Positions 1-9,303 of a DNA stretch of 64,000 bases are shown in pieces. Positions within the stretch are counted from its first letter, which is position 1, and each line of letters opens with the position of its first letter. Source of the stretch: Rhodospirillales bacterium (GTDB lineage Bacteria; Pseudomonadota; Alphaproteobacteria; Micavibrionales; Micavibrionaceae); contig JACKIV010000004.1 of NCBI GenBank assembly GCA_020638285.1, positions 124,001 through 188,000 of the forward strand, written 5' to 3'. A program made the translations under genes and the position numbers. The notes below the pieces were generated by a model, which was not told where the DNA came from, ran no database searches, and saw only the letters and a list, made by a program, of their open reading frames with translations.

Positions 1-1146
1 TCAGTTATCCCTGATCCTGATGATCTGATCGTCGATGCCGTTTTTGGAAGCGGATTTTCGCGGACCTTGCCGCCCGTTGTCTCTGCCCTGTTTGAAAAAG
101 TCGAATCTCTGGATATGCCGGTTGTGGCTGTGGATATTTCCAGCGGAGTCTCCGGAGATACCGGCGCGGCGGATCCGGCGTCCATGATTGCTGATCTGAC
201 GGTAACATTTTTCCGCAAAAAAGCCGGGCATCTTTTGACGCCCGGTCTGGCATACAGCCAACATACGATTGTGTGCGATATCGGGATTCCAGATGATGTT
301 CTGGAAGAGGCGGGCTGTGCCGCTCTGGAAAACGATCCGGCTTTGTGGGATCGTGCATTCCCCGTTCCCACGGTTTTTGATAATAAATATACGCGTGGCC
401 ATGCGGTGATTTTCGGGGGGCAGCGAATGACCGGCGCCGCGGTTCTGGCGGCGCACGGCGCCTATCGGGTGGGGGCAGGGATTTGCACGATTGTCGGGCC
501 GCCGTCTGCGGCGGATGTGTACCGATCTTTGCTGCCCAATGCTCTGTTCGAGGCGCGGGAGTGGGCCGTTCCTTTTGACGAACATTTGCGTGACTCCCGT
601 CGTCGGGCGGTCCTGATCGGGCCGGGGGCGGGGCTGGACGATCCGGAAAATCTGCGTCAGGCGGTACGGTCGGCCTGTTCCCACCGGGATCGGGTTTGTG
701 TCATTGATGCCGACGCCATGAGTGTTTTTGCAGAAAATCCGGAAGCCTTGTTTCGCCTGCTTCATGCTAACTGTATCCTGACCCCGCACGAGGGGGAATT
801 TGCGCGCATTTTCCCGGATGTGACGGGGGATAAACGATCGCGGGCTCTGGCTGCGGCAGCCCGTTCGGGTGCGGTTGTGTTGCTTAAAGGGGCGGATACG
901 GTGATCGCCGCCCCGGACGGGCGCTGCGTTATCAATGCAGTGGTTTGTCCCGGTCTGGCCACGGCGGGTAGCGGGGATGTTCTGGCAGGGATGATTCTGG
1001 GGCTCGTGGTTCAGAATATTCCGCCTTTTGATGCCGCTTGCGCCGCTGCCTGGATTCATGCGCGGGTGGGGGGCTTGTTCGGCCCCGGTCTGATGGCTAC
1101 GGACATTCCGGACCTTATTCCTCGCGTTTTGGCGGATTTGATGTGA
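1..1146 (+). CDS. nnr: Bifunctional NAD(P)H-hydrate epimerase/dehydratase, 5' end missing
   Basis: Repairs hydrated NAD(P)H: an N-terminal YjeF-type epimerase interconverts the NAD(P)HX epimers and a C-terminal ribokinase-like domain dehydrates the S form using ADP or ATP. The reading frame is open from the first base, so the true start lies outside the window; a TTG at 67 is inside the epimerase domain and is not the start. Seen here are the end of the epimerase domain (VDISSGVSGDTG) and the whole dehydratase domain, with IDADAMSVF, LTPHEGEFARIF and the catalytic AGSGDVLAGMI near the C-terminus. It is followed after 90 bp by proS on the same strand. The identification is firm; only the 5' boundary is unknown. 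Confidence 0.93.
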   Translation, partial: SVIPDPDDLIVDAVFGSGFSRTLPPVVSALFEKVESLDMPVVAVDISSGVSGDTGAADPASMIADLTVTFFRKKAGHLLTPGLAYSQHTIVCDIGIPDDVLEEAGCAALENDPALWDRAFPVPTVFDNKYTRGHAVIFGGQRMTGAAVLAAHGAYRVGAGICTIVGPPSAADVYRSLLPNALFEAREWAVPFDEHLRDSRRRAVLIGPGAGLDDPENLRQAVRSACSHRDRVCVIDADAMSVFAENPEALFRLLHANCILTPHEGEFARIFPDVTGDKRSRALAAAARSGAVVLLKGADTVIAAPDGRCVINAVVCPGLATAGSGDVLAGMILGLVVQNIPPFDAACAAAWIHARVGGLFGPGLMATDIPDLIPRVLADLM

Positions 1147-1236
1147 AAGGCGTCTTTGTGGGTGCTGGACAGTTTTCTTCCGATCCCATAGAACGATGAA
1201 GGAAGGTTTTTCTCAAGAAATAAAAGGATGTTCCCG

Positions 1237-2559
1237 ATGCGTCTGTCTCGTGCTTTTATTCCGACTCTCAAGGAAACGCCCAAAGAAGCCGAAATTGTTT
1301 CGCACCAGCTCATGCTGCGAGCCGGGATGATCCAGCAGACCGGAGCCGGGATTTATGCGTGGCTGCCTTTGGGGCTCAAGGTTCTCAGGAAAATCGGGGA
1401 TATTGTTCGGGAAGAGCAGGATCGTGCCGGAGCGCAGGAAATCCTGATGCCGACGATACAGTCCGCCGAACTATGGCGTGAGAGCGGGCGGTATGATGCT
1501 TATGGAAAGGAAATGCTGCGCATCAAGGATCGTCACGACCGCGAGATGCTTTATGGTCCTACGGCGGAGGAGGTGGTCACGCACATCGTGCGTACGCATA
1601 TCCGTTCATACAAGGATCTGCCGAAAAATCTTTATAACATCCAGTGGAAATTCCGGGACGAGATCCGGCCTCGTTTCGGCGTGATGCGCGGACGGGAATT
1701 TTTGATGAAAGACGCTTATTCTTTTGATTTAACCGAGGACGGGGCGCGGGTGGCCTATAAAAAGATGTTTCTGGCCTATATGCGCACCTTTCGGCGCATG
1801 GGGCTCAAGGCCATTCCGATGCGCGCGGCCACGGGGCCGATCGGGGGGGATTTGAGCCACGAGTTCATTATTCTGGCCCAGACCGGGGAAAGCGAAGTCT
1901 TTGCGGATCGACGCTGGATGGAGATGGATACAGCCGGAGAAGGGATTTCATATGACGATGCGGCGGCGCTGGACGGGTATTTTGAAAAGCTTTCCGGGTT
2001 GTACGCGGCGACGGATGAAATCCACGATCCGGCGTCCTGTCCGCTGGACCCCGCCGATATCGTGACTGCGCGGGGGATCGAGGTCGGGCATATTTTCTAT
2101 TTCGGGACCAAATATTCTGCGGCCATGAATGCGACGATCCAGAGTGCCGACGGGGCTTTGATTCCGGCGCAGATGGGATCTTATGGCATTGGTGTGTCCC
2201 GCCTCGTCGGGGCGATCATCGAGGCCGGGCACGATGAATCCGGGATCGTCTGGCCGGAGGACGTCGCGCCCTATGATGTCGGTTTGCTCAATCTGAACAC
2301 GGACGATACTGCCTGTACATCTTTTTGCGAAAGCCTGTACCGGGATCTTTCGGCACGTGGGAAAGATGTCCTGTATGACGACCGTGCGGGCGTGCGTCCG
2401 GGGTCAAAATTTGCGGACATGGACCTGATCGGCCTGCCGTGGCAGGTGGTCGCAGGTCCCAAAGGTCTGGCGCGCGGGGTGGTCGAACTGAAAAACCGCA
2501 GGACCGGAGAGAAACAGGACATTGACGTCGGGGGCATTCTAGCAAGACTGGTGGGGTAG
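1237..2559 (+). CDS. proS: Prolyl-tRNA synthetase, short form
   Basis: Charges tRNA-Pro with proline in the cytoplasm. At 440 residues it is the compact alphaproteobacterial type that lacks the INS editing domain found in the roughly 570-residue E. coli enzyme. Class II signatures are present: RPRFGVMRGREF (motif 2, near residue 150) and GIGVSRLVGAIIE (motif 3, near residue 316), followed by the anticodon-binding domain. I chose the ATG at 1237 over the one at 1228 because an AAAAGGA stretch at 1222-1228 then sits about 8 bp upstream, and the protein begins MRLSRAFIPTLKE as in relatives. A UbiH-type hydroxylase follows after 11 bp, so the two are probably cotranscribed. Confidence 0.95.
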   Translation: MRLSRAFIPTLKETPKEAEIVSHQLMLRAGMIQQTGAGIYAWLPLGLKVLRKIGDIVREEQDRAGAQEILMPTIQSAELWRESGRYDAYGKEMLRIKDRHDREMLYGPTAEEVVTHIVRTHIRSYKDLPKNLYNIQWKFRDEIRPRFGVMRGREFLMKDAYSFDLTEDGARVAYKKMFLAYMRTFRRMGLKAIPMRAATGPIGGDLSHEFIILAQTGESEVFADRRWMEMDTAGEGISYDDAAALDGYFEKLSGLYAATDEIHDPASCPLDPADIVTARGIEVGHIFYFGTKYSAAMNATIQSADGALIPAQMGSYGIGVSRLVGAIIEAGHDESGIVWPEDVAPYDVGLLNLNTDDTACTSFCESLYRDLSARGKDVLYDDRAGVRPGSKFADMDLIGLPWQVVAGPKGLARGVVELKNRRTGEKQDIDVGGILARLVG

Positions 2560-2570
2560 GTAGTCTGACC

Positions 2571-3776
2571 ATGGCGCAGCAGGTGGATGTTGACGTCCTC
2601 ATCTCCGGGGGCGGGGTTGCGGGCTTGACGCTCGCGGCGTTGCTGGGCCGGGCGGGGCTGTCGGTAACGCTGATCGACAAGGGGCCTGCGCCGGAGCCCT
2701 TGGGCCGGGTGCGTCCGACGGGGCGGACGGTGGCCTTGATGCGATCGTCCATCGCTCTGCTCGAACGCACCGGGGCATGGGCGCGATGCGCCGGACAGGG
2801 TGGGTTTTTGCGAACCATGCGCCTGATCGACGATTCCCGCGCCGGGTTTTTGCCGCCGCGCCGGGTCGAGTTCCATGCACAGGAAATCGGGCTGGATTAT
2901 TTCAGCGTGAACATGCCGAATGCACCTTTGCGCGCGGCTCTGGCGGAGGCGGTTCAGACTTTACCTGGTGTCCGGTTCCTGAGCGGAACCGGTCTGAAGG
3001 ATTTTTCGGTTCAGCCCCTTGGTGTGCAGGTTCAACTCGACTCCGGCGCATCGGTATTTGCCCGCCTCCTGATCGGCGCGGACGGGGGGCGGTCGGCGGT
3101 TCGGGCGGGCGCGGGGATCACGGCGCGAGAGCACACTTACGGGCAAAATGCCATTACCTGCCTGATCGCGCACGACAAGCCGCACGAAGATACCTCTACG
3201 GAGTTTCATCGTCCCTCCGGTCCCTTTGCGATTGTGCCTCTGCCCGGCCGGACGTCCAGCATTGTCTGGGTCGAGCCCGAGGATCGCGCGGCGGAAATCC
3301 TCAAGCTGGACCGGGAGGATTTCACGCGGGCGCTGGCCCGGAAGACGGGCGGGATTTTAGGGGAAATCTGCCTTGAAACCGCGCCGGAAAGCTGGCCTTT
3401 GCGGCGCCTGCGGGCGCATTGCTTGACGGCTCCGCGCGTGGCTTTGATTGCCGAGGCCGCGCATGTCATGTCGCCGATCACGGCGCAGGGGCTTAACCTC
3501 AGCCTGCGGGATGTTGGCGTTCTGGCTGATACCCTGATCGGCTCTGCGCGGGCGGGGATGGATATCGGGTCGCGTGCGGTTCTGGATATTTACGAAAATG
3601 CACGACTTCGCGATGTGCGGACCCGTGTGGTGGGGACAGACGTTCTCAATCGTCTGGTCAGCAATAATAAAACGGTTTTCTGGCTGGCACGTCAGGCGGG
3701 GTATGCGGCGCTTGACGTTTGCGGTCCTCTGCGGCGTCTGGCGATCCGGCAAGGGCTTGCACCGCCTGTACGTTAA
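2571..3776 (+). CDS. UbiH/UbiF/Coq6-family FAD-dependent monooxygenase
   Basis: A flavoprotein hydroxylase of the family that adds hydroxyl groups to the ubiquinone ring using O2. The N-terminal FAD dinucleotide-binding motif GGGVAGLTLAALL is at about residue 13, the family motif GADGGRSAVR near 170, and the second FAD motif, here SPITAQGLNLSLRD, near 300. The length of 401 residues is typical. Which ring position it hydroxylates (UbiH, UbiF, UbiI, UbiL or UbiM role) cannot be read from the sequence. It follows proS closely and ends 12 bp before the convergent fliR. The window also holds ubiG and the oxygen-independent ubiTUV genes, so this organism probably makes ubiquinone by both routes. 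Confidence 0.88.
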   Translation: MAQQVDVDVLISGGGVAGLTLAALLGRAGLSVTLIDKGPAPEPLGRVRPTGRTVALMRSSIALLERTGAWARCAGQGGFLRTMRLIDDSRAGFLPPRRVEFHAQEIGLDYFSVNMPNAPLRAALAEAVQTLPGVRFLSGTGLKDFSVQPLGVQVQLDSGASVFARLLIGADGGRSAVRAGAGITAREHTYGQNAITCLIAHDKPHEDTSTEFHRPSGPFAIVPLPGRTSSIVWVEPEDRAAEILKLDREDFTRALARKTGGILGEICLETAPESWPLRRLRAHCLTAPRVALIAEAAHVMSPITAQGLNLSLRDVGVLADTLIGSARAGMDIGSRAVLDIYENARLRDVRTRVVGTDVLNRLVSNNKTVFWLARQAGYAALDVCGPLRRLAIRQGLAPPVR

Positions 3777-3788
3777 TTTTTGAGCGCT

Positions 3789-4565
3789 CTATCCTCCTCC
3801 GCCCGTTGCCAGAAACATCATCCCGTCCCGGAAGGTGCCGAGCCAATAGAGGAAAATCGCCGAAATCGTCAAGGCCAGGGCGAGCAGAGACACGATGATC
3901 TGAAGCGGAACCGCAATCAGGAATACCTGAATGGCGGGCATCAGGCGCGAGAGAACGCCCATCCAGATGTAAATCATGATGGAGAGAATCAGAAACGGCG
4001 CGGCAAGACTCACTCCTGCTGCAAAGGCTGCCGCAACGGTGTGCGCGACGATCTCAAGCATATCTCCGGTGTTGGGGATTTCCCCGACTGGAAAAATATG
4101 GTAACTGCTGACGATCGCCTGAAACAAAAAATGGTGCATGTTTGCGGCGAAAAAAACCAGCACCCCAGTTACGGAAATAAAGGCGCCGATGAGCGAGCCT
4201 TGCGTGGCAAAGGCCGGGTTGAGCATCTGGGCGCTGCCCAGCCCCGAAGACGTCGAAATCAGCATCCCCGCCGTGTCGAGCGCGGTAATCAGAATCCGCG
4301 CGATGGTGCCCAGAAACAGGCCGATGACAAACTCCATGGCCAGCAGGGAAAACAGCATGATTCCCCCCGGAATATGCGCCGGAAGGTTGGACAGGACAAC
4401 AGGCGTCAGGACAAGCGAAAGCCCCAGAGCAATATAAAGCCGGATGGAATTGGGCGTCAGGGAATCTCCCACGCCCGGCATAATCATGCAGGCCGTCCCC
4501 AGTCGCACAAAGACAAGCAAGAACGCGAAAACGCCTGTGGTCAGGAAGGTTTCAAGCGTGGGCAT
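3789..4565 (-). CDS. fliR: Flagellar biosynthetic protein FliR
   Basis: Inner-membrane component of the flagellar type III export gate, where it works with FliP, FliQ, FlhA and FlhB. The 258-residue product has about six hydrophobic segments and family-typical stretches such as RLGTACMIMPGVGD near the N-terminus and VFLIAVPLQIIVSLLAL near the C-terminus. It starts one base after the dapA stop (TGA-G-ATG), so it is likely cotranscribed with dapA, an odd partner. Its usual neighbour flhB lies 25 kb away at 29971, also on the minus strand. Confidence 0.92.
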   Translation of the reverse strand: MPTLETFLTTGVFAFLLVFVRLGTACMIMPGVGDSLTPNSIRLYIALGLSLVLTPVVLSNLPAHIPGGIMLFSLLAMEFVIGLFLGTIARILITALDTAGMLISTSSGLGSAQMLNPAFATQGSLIGAFISVTGVLVFFAANMHHFLFQAIVSSYHIFPVGEIPNTGDMLEIVAHTVAAAFAAGVSLAAPFLILSIMIYIWMGVLSRLMPAIQVFLIAVPLQIIVSLLALALTISAIFLYWLGTFRDGMMFLATGGGG

Positions 4566-4566
4566 C

Positions 4567-5511
4567 TCACCCCTTCATCTCTCGGGCGGGCAGGGGGGCT
4601 TTGCCGAAAATTCCTGCCGATTCAAGGGCCTCGTCCACGGCGCGGCGGGTCGCGGGGCCGGGGGAGACAAGAGGCAGGCGCAGCGTTTCCGCGCATAGGC
4701 CCAGCCGGGAAAGGGCGTATTTGACCGGTGCAGGCGAGGTCTCCAGAAACAGGGCCCGGTGGAGCGGCGCAAGGCGGTCCCGCAGGGTGGAAAAAGTACT
4801 CAAATCTCCGGCGCGCCATGACTCGTGCATCTGTGCGCACAGATCCGGCGCAACATTTGACGTAACGGAGATGCATCCATGCCCCCCCATGGCCAGAAAA
4901 GCCGATGCGGTGGCATCTTCCCCCGACAGAAGGGCAAAGGGCTTTGCGATCCGCGCGCGCAGGGTCGTCGGGCGGGTCAGATCGTTCGTGGCGTCTTTTA
5001 ACCCCGCGATTCTGGGTAAATCCGCCAGTCGCGCGCATGTGTCTGGCGTAATATCCACAACACATCGACCCGGAATGTTGTAGAGGATAATCGGCAGCGC
5101 CGTGGCGTCGTGAATGGCTTTGAAATGGGCGTAAAGCCCTTCCTGCGTTGGTTTGTTATAATACGGCGCAACGATCAGCAAGGCATCTGCGCCGCAATCA
5201 GCGGCTTGACGGGACAGGGCGATGGCTTCGCGCGTGGAATTCGACCCGGTTCCCGCAATAACCGGCACGCGGCCCTTGACGGCGCGCACGCATCGTTGGA
5301 CAATGCGCCCATGTTCGTCATGAGTCAAAACAGGCGATTCTCCGGTCGTTCCGCAAGGCACGAGTGCGCTCGTGCGGGCAGCTATCTGGCGTTCGATCAA
5401 GACGTCGAAGGCGTCGAAGTCAACCGAATCAGCGTCCTGCCCCGCAAAAGGCGTGACGAGCGCCGTAATGGATCCCCCGAAAGGGCGGGCGGCGAGTTTG
5501 CTTTGGCTCAT
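4567..5511 (-). CDS. dapA: 4-hydroxy-tetrahydrodipicolinate synthase
   Basis: Condenses pyruvate with aspartate semialdehyde, the first committed step to diaminopimelate and lysine. The 314-residue TIM-barrel shows the substrate motif GTTGES (residues 54-59), the proton-relay Tyr144 in YNIPGRC and the Schiff-base Lys172 in GLKDAT. It is slightly longer than the usual 290-295 residues because of a short N-terminal extension before GSITALVTPF and a C-terminal tail. It is divergent from the lytic transglycosylase gene with only 42 bp between the starts, so both promoters must lie in that gap or overlap the coding ends. fliR follows on the same strand. Confidence 0.95.
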   Translation of the reverse strand: MSQSKLAARPFGGSITALVTPFAGQDADSVDFDAFDVLIERQIAARTSALVPCGTTGESPVLTHDEHGRIVQRCVRAVKGRVPVIAGTGSNSTREAIALSRQAADCGADALLIVAPYYNKPTQEGLYAHFKAIHDATALPIILYNIPGRCVVDITPDTCARLADLPRIAGLKDATNDLTRPTTLRARIAKPFALLSGEDATASAFLAMGGHGCISVTSNVAPDLCAQMHESWRAGDLSTFSTLRDRLAPLHRALFLETSPAPVKYALSRLGLCAETLRLPLVSPGPATRRAVDEALESAGIFGKAPLPAREMKG

Positions 5512-5553
5512 CGGTTTTTTCCCTTTTCCCTTTTGAGACTAATCCTGCGTTGG

Positions 5554-7551
5554 ATGCGATTCAAGGGGCTTGCGTTGTTTTGCCTGCTGGCTGCTTGCTT
5601 TTTGATGTCTGGCCCGGTGGCGGCGGGAGTATCGGCGGGGGCTTCGGCCCCGGCCTTTTACAATCCGGCTCAGAGGGATGCCATCGTCCGGATGATCCGC
5701 GCCGCCCGGGACGGGGACTGGAAGAAGGCGCGGGATCTGGCGGCCTCTTCGGGGCAGCCACTTGCCGGGATGATTTACGCATGGCTCGTTTATGACGAAA
5801 GCCGCGACTCTGTCGAGTTTGGAAAGTTGTCGAAGTTTCTTGAGACTCATCCGGATTGGCCGCATCGGGCCGGGATGCGTCTTGCGGCGGAAAACGCCTT
5901 GCCGGACGATGTCTTCGATGCGCGTGTCCTGGGCTTTTTCAAGGACGATTCCCCACGTACAGCGCCGGGAATGCGGCGGTATCTGGATGCGCTACTCAAG
6001 GCTGGAAACGATGAAAAAGCCCGGTCGGTTCTCGCCGAATGGTGGCGCAGGACGCCGCTTCCCGCGCCGGAGCAGTCGGAGTTTATCAAACATTATGGCC
6101 AATTGATCTCACAGGACTCTCATCGCATCCGGGTGGATGCCTTGCTGGATGCGCGCAGCTATACGGCGGCGCGGGCGATTGCGCCTGCTGTTGGCAAGGG
6201 ATACGAGACCGTTGTTGAAGCCCGAATCTCCATTGCGGAAGGAAAACGCGGGATTAACGCCCTGATTGACCGGATTCCAAAGGCGTATCGCTATGATCCG
6301 GGGCTTGATTATGACCGGCTGGTCTATCGGCGCCGGGCCGAAGATAACGCGGGGGCCATGTCTATCCTGAGGCGCGAGCCTGCGGCGGCCAAGCTTTCCA
6401 ATCCGGCTCAGTGGTGGCGCGAGCGTCATATCATTGCCCGGCGCTTGATTGAATCGGGGGATTATCGCAAATCTTATGATCTTGTCAAAGGCCGGGGCGG
6501 GGCAAGTCCGGAGACAAAAGCCGAGGCGGAATGGCTTTCCGGGTGGCTGGCGTTTCGCTTTCTCAAGCGTCCGGCAGAGGCACTTACGCATTTCGAGACG
6601 CTCTATAGGGAAACAAACTCACCCATCAGCCGTTCCCGGGCGGCGTACTGGTCGGGTTTGGCGGCGCGGGATATGGGACGTCCGGATGTGGCTATGCGCT
6701 GGTTCCAGACTGCGGCGAGATACCAGACCGCGTTTTATGGTCAAATGGCCGCCGGGTCTTTGTCTGCGGGCGATATGCCTCCTCTGCCCCCTGATCCGGT
6801 TCCCGACGTGGCGGCCAGACAGGCTTTCGGACATGACGATCTGGTTCAGGCGGCAAAGTTTTTCGATGCAGCCGGATGGCATGACCATACGGCCTTGTTT
6901 CTGGATGCGATTGCCCAGCGTGCCAAAAGCCCTCAGGATTTCTGGCTCGCTGCCGATCTGGCTTTCGGTCTGGGGCATATTGACGGCGCGGTGAAGATTG
7001 CGCGTAAAGCCGCCATGCAGGGCGTTGTCCTGTCAGAATACGCCTATCCGACCCAGATTGCCCGGATGCGCGGGGTGGATCTGGAGTGGGCTTTGGTTCA
7101 TGCCTTGATCCGTCAGGAAAGCGGATTTGATTCGGATGCGCGCAGTTCTGCCGGGGCGATGGGGCTCATGCAGCTTATGCCTGCAACGGCGCGTGAGGTA
7201 GCAAAGCGCGAGGGACTGTCGCATAAAACGGACTGGCTTGTCCGTCCGGAGCATAATATCCGTTTGGGTACGGCGTATTTTCAAACGCTTCTGGATCGTT
7301 TCGATGGATCCTATGCTCTGGCCCTTGCCGGGTACAATGCCGGTCCGGCGCGCGTGGATCGCTGGATCAGGGAATTTGGCGATCCCAGAGACGGGTCGAT
7401 TGATCTTGCCGGGTGGGTGGAGCGGATTCCCATTTCCGAGACAAGAAATTATGTCCAGCGCGTTCTGGAAGGCGTTTATGTTTACAGAATAAAGCTGCGC
7501 GATGTTCAAAAGAAATTTGATGCTTCGCTCCACGTTGCGGCGCGGGAGTGA
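5554..7551 (+). CDS. slt: Soluble lytic murein transglycosylase (Slt70 type)
   Basis: Periplasmic enzyme that cleaves peptidoglycan between MurNAc and GlcNAc, leaving 1,6-anhydro ends. A signal peptide (FKGLALFCLLAACFL then an Ala-rich cleavage region) is followed by a long alpha-helical superhelix and a C-terminal SLT domain. The catalytic glutamate is Glu522 in ALIRQESGFD, followed by SSAGAMGLMQLMPATA and later LALAGYNAGPARV. The length, 665 residues, matches Slt70. The frame is open upstream to 5110, but that part lies opposite dapA; I place the start at the ATG at 5554, just before the signal peptide. No clear ribosome site is visible, so a nearby TTG at 5533 is possible. Confidence 0.9.
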   Translation: MRFKGLALFCLLAACFLMSGPVAAGVSAGASAPAFYNPAQRDAIVRMIRAARDGDWKKARDLAASSGQPLAGMIYAWLVYDESRDSVEFGKLSKFLETHPDWPHRAGMRLAAENALPDDVFDARVLGFFKDDSPRTAPGMRRYLDALLKAGNDEKARSVLAEWWRRTPLPAPEQSEFIKHYGQLISQDSHRIRVDALLDARSYTAARAIAPAVGKGYETVVEARISIAEGKRGINALIDRIPKAYRYDPGLDYDRLVYRRRAEDNAGAMSILRREPAAAKLSNPAQWWRERHIIARRLIESGDYRKSYDLVKGRGGASPETKAEAEWLSGWLAFRFLKRPAEALTHFETLYRETNSPISRSRAAYWSGLAARDMGRPDVAMRWFQTAARYQTAFYGQMAAGSLSAGDMPPLPPDPVPDVAARQAFGHDDLVQAAKFFDAAGWHDHTALFLDAIAQRAKSPQDFWLAADLAFGLGHIDGAVKIARKAAMQGVVLSEYAYPTQIARMRGVDLEWALVHALIRQESGFDSDARSSAGAMGLMQLMPATAREVAKREGLSHKTDWLVRPEHNIRLGTAYFQTLLDRFDGSYALALAGYNAGPARVDRWIREFGDPRDGSIDLAGWVERIPISETRNYVQRVLEGVYVYRIKLRDVQKKFDASLHVAARE

Positions 7552-7560
7552 TTGGACTCG

Positions 7561-8334
7561 TTAGCCCTCTTTTTGAGTTTTGCAACACAAAGGTTTAGAG
7601 GGATTTTCGTGCGCGCAGGATTTCTGAAAGTTATGCAAAAAACCCCTCAGGGAAAGTGTTTCGGATAGATAAGGTGGCGGGTTTGAGTCCGGGCTTAGGT
7701 CCGTAAATTTTTCCTGCGCCGGGTTGTATTCCAGAATCCGGCCTTCTGTCATATCGAAATGCCAGCCGTGAATCTCGAGAAGATGACTGGCGCACCGTTT
7801 CCGGATCCAGGGAAAGGACATCAGATTGGACATGGATACGAGGATAACGGCCTGTTCCAGCGCCCTGGCTTTTTCTTCCGGGCTTGCTCGATCCAGCGTT
7901 TCGAAAACGGCGTTTCTGGCTTCCTGCCCGATATTGAGCCAGTGCCGTAGAAACTCAAAATCACGGTTGTCCACGGCTTTGTAGGTGTCGGCGGCCAGAG
8001 CGTTCACCCCGCCGCATCCGGTATGTCCCAGAATGATAATGTGGGAGACGCCCAGAAATCGTACCGCGTATTCGATGGCCGAACTGGTTCCCCGCAACAA
8101 ACCGCCGCAGTTATAGGGAGGGACAAGGGCGGCAACATTCCTGACGGCGAAAAAATCGCCGGGGTCGCTTTGGGTCAAAATGGCCGGGTCAATCCGGGAG
8201 TCCGAACAGGCGATGACAAGAGTTTCCGGCTTTTGCCCTTCTTTTACGAGCTTGCGGTACATATCCTTCTTTCCAGACAGGAAATAAGCGTCTCTGAAAG
8301 AGGAAAAGCCGTTTTTGAGTTTTTTATAGGGCAT
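7561..8334 (-). CDS. Beta-class carbonic anhydrase
   Basis: Interconverts CO2 and bicarbonate. The zinc site is complete: Cys43, Asp45 and Arg47 in ACSDSRIDP, then His104 and Cys107 in GHTGCGG. The start at 8334 has an AAGGAG box about 10 bp upstream. The 257-residue protein runs past the typical 200-220 residues with a C-terminal tail. The gene lies 27 bp downstream of ubiV on the same strand and may be the last member of the ABC-F, ubiTUV unit. It ends 9 bp from the convergent lytic transglycosylase gene. No terminator is evident between them. Confidence 0.93.
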   Translation of the reverse strand: MPYKKLKNGFSSFRDAYFLSGKKDMYRKLVKEGQKPETLVIACSDSRIDPAILTQSDPGDFFAVRNVAALVPPYNCGGLLRGTSSAIEYAVRFLGVSHIIILGHTGCGGVNALAADTYKAVDNRDFEFLRHWLNIGQEARNAVFETLDRASPEEKARALEQAVILVSMSNLMSFPWIRKRCASHLLEIHGWHFDMTEGRILEYNPAQEKFTDLSPDSNPPPYLSETLSLRGFLHNFQKSCAHENPSKPLCCKTQKEG

Positions 8335-8361
8335 GGGCCATTGTCTCCTTTTTTCTACGCT

Positions 8362-9297
8362 CTACCTAGAGAGGAAACTTACGCCCGTGTCAACCCATTT
8401 ATATCCCTCCCGCCCATGGTAGAACCCGTTGGAAAAAGGAACGGCCAGAGCAATTTCTTTAAGGTGCGCGGTTGCCTTTTGCGCATCCATCTCACCGTCC
8501 AGAACGGCGCGGAACAGTCGGGCGGTTTGGATCATGTCGTGACTGTGCGGAGACAAACGAAAGGCTGAGATTCCAGCGTTCTGCATCTCTTCCATGTCGT
8601 TCATGAGGTTCAGGCAGGGCCAGGACAGAGTCTGGATTCCGTTGATGGTCAAAAACGATTCGCCTTCAAGGGTCTTCAGATCCATACCGTCCGGGTCTTC
8701 TTCACATACAAACCGACAGGTATCCTTAATCCGTCCATGCGCGCGCGCATGATAGCACCGGGCTGACAGGGCCAGAGGAATGCGTCCATAGACCTGAACC
8801 TCCAAAGACACATTCAGGGATTTTGCCTCTTTTCCAAGAGCGGCGATGGCAGAGGCGGGCAACTCCGGAGGCAGCGTAACGTGCCGTGCGCCTTTTCGGG
8901 CCAGAAATCCGAGCGTATCTTCGTTATAAACATTTAGAAACGGGCCGATGGCGTGGGGGTGCCCGTCGAGATACCACAGGGCGGAAACGTCATTGGCCTC
9001 GACAAAAAAATCTTTGGCACCTCCGGCGACGCTTTGCGCGACTTTGCGGTCCAGCTTTCCCGTCACTTCGGCGAGGGTAGAAAAAACAACCCTTTTTCCT
9101 GCGTTTTCAAGGCGAGTGACGACCTCTTCATAATGAGGTTCAAAAAACGGGGTGCGCTTGGAGCAGATGACTTCGCCAAGATAAACCGTATCTACCGGGG
9201 CTTCGTCGGCGATTTTGAAATAAAAATCTCTTTTTGTCTCAACAGGCCAGTGGAACAGGATCGGGCCGATGGTCAATTCTGCGGTGGATTTGCTCAT
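8362..9297 (-). CDS. ubiV: UbiV, U32-family protein of O2-independent ubiquinone synthesis
   Basis: In Proteobacteria UbiV pairs with UbiU to form a complex needed for hydroxylating the ubiquinone ring without oxygen; both proteins carry a [4Fe-4S] cluster. This 311-residue protein has the four cysteines expected for the cluster: Cys45 in GEVICSKRTP, then Cys181, Cys194 and Cys198 in the segment that runs from ARCYHARAHGR to DTCRFVCEE. The spacing matches what I recall of the E. coli ligands (39, 176, 193, 197). It starts 6 bp after ubiU, in the order ubiT-ubiU-ubiV. Confidence 0.92.
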   Translation of the reverse strand: MSKSTAELTIGPILFHWPVETKRDFYFKIADEAPVDTVYLGEVICSKRTPFFEPHYEEVVTRLENAGKRVVFSTLAEVTGKLDRKVAQSVAGGAKDFFVEANDVSALWYLDGHPHAIGPFLNVYNEDTLGFLARKGARHVTLPPELPASAIAALGKEAKSLNVSLEVQVYGRIPLALSARCYHARAHGRIKDTCRFVCEEDPDGMDLKTLEGESFLTINGIQTLSWPCLNLMNDMEEMQNAGISAFRLSPHSHDMIQTARLFRAVLDGEMDAQKATAHLKEIALAVPFSNGFYHGREGYKWVDTGVSFLSR

Positions 9298-9303
9298 GAT
9301 GCT

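Noticed and set aside
3780..4724. A 314-codon open frame on the plus strand
   Set aside because: It is antisense to fliR and the end of dapA, rich in Arg, Gln and His, and typical of a shadow frame.
5110..5553. Extension of the lytic transglycosylase back to 5110
   Set aside because: The stretch is antisense to dapA and precedes the signal peptide, which must be at the N-terminus.
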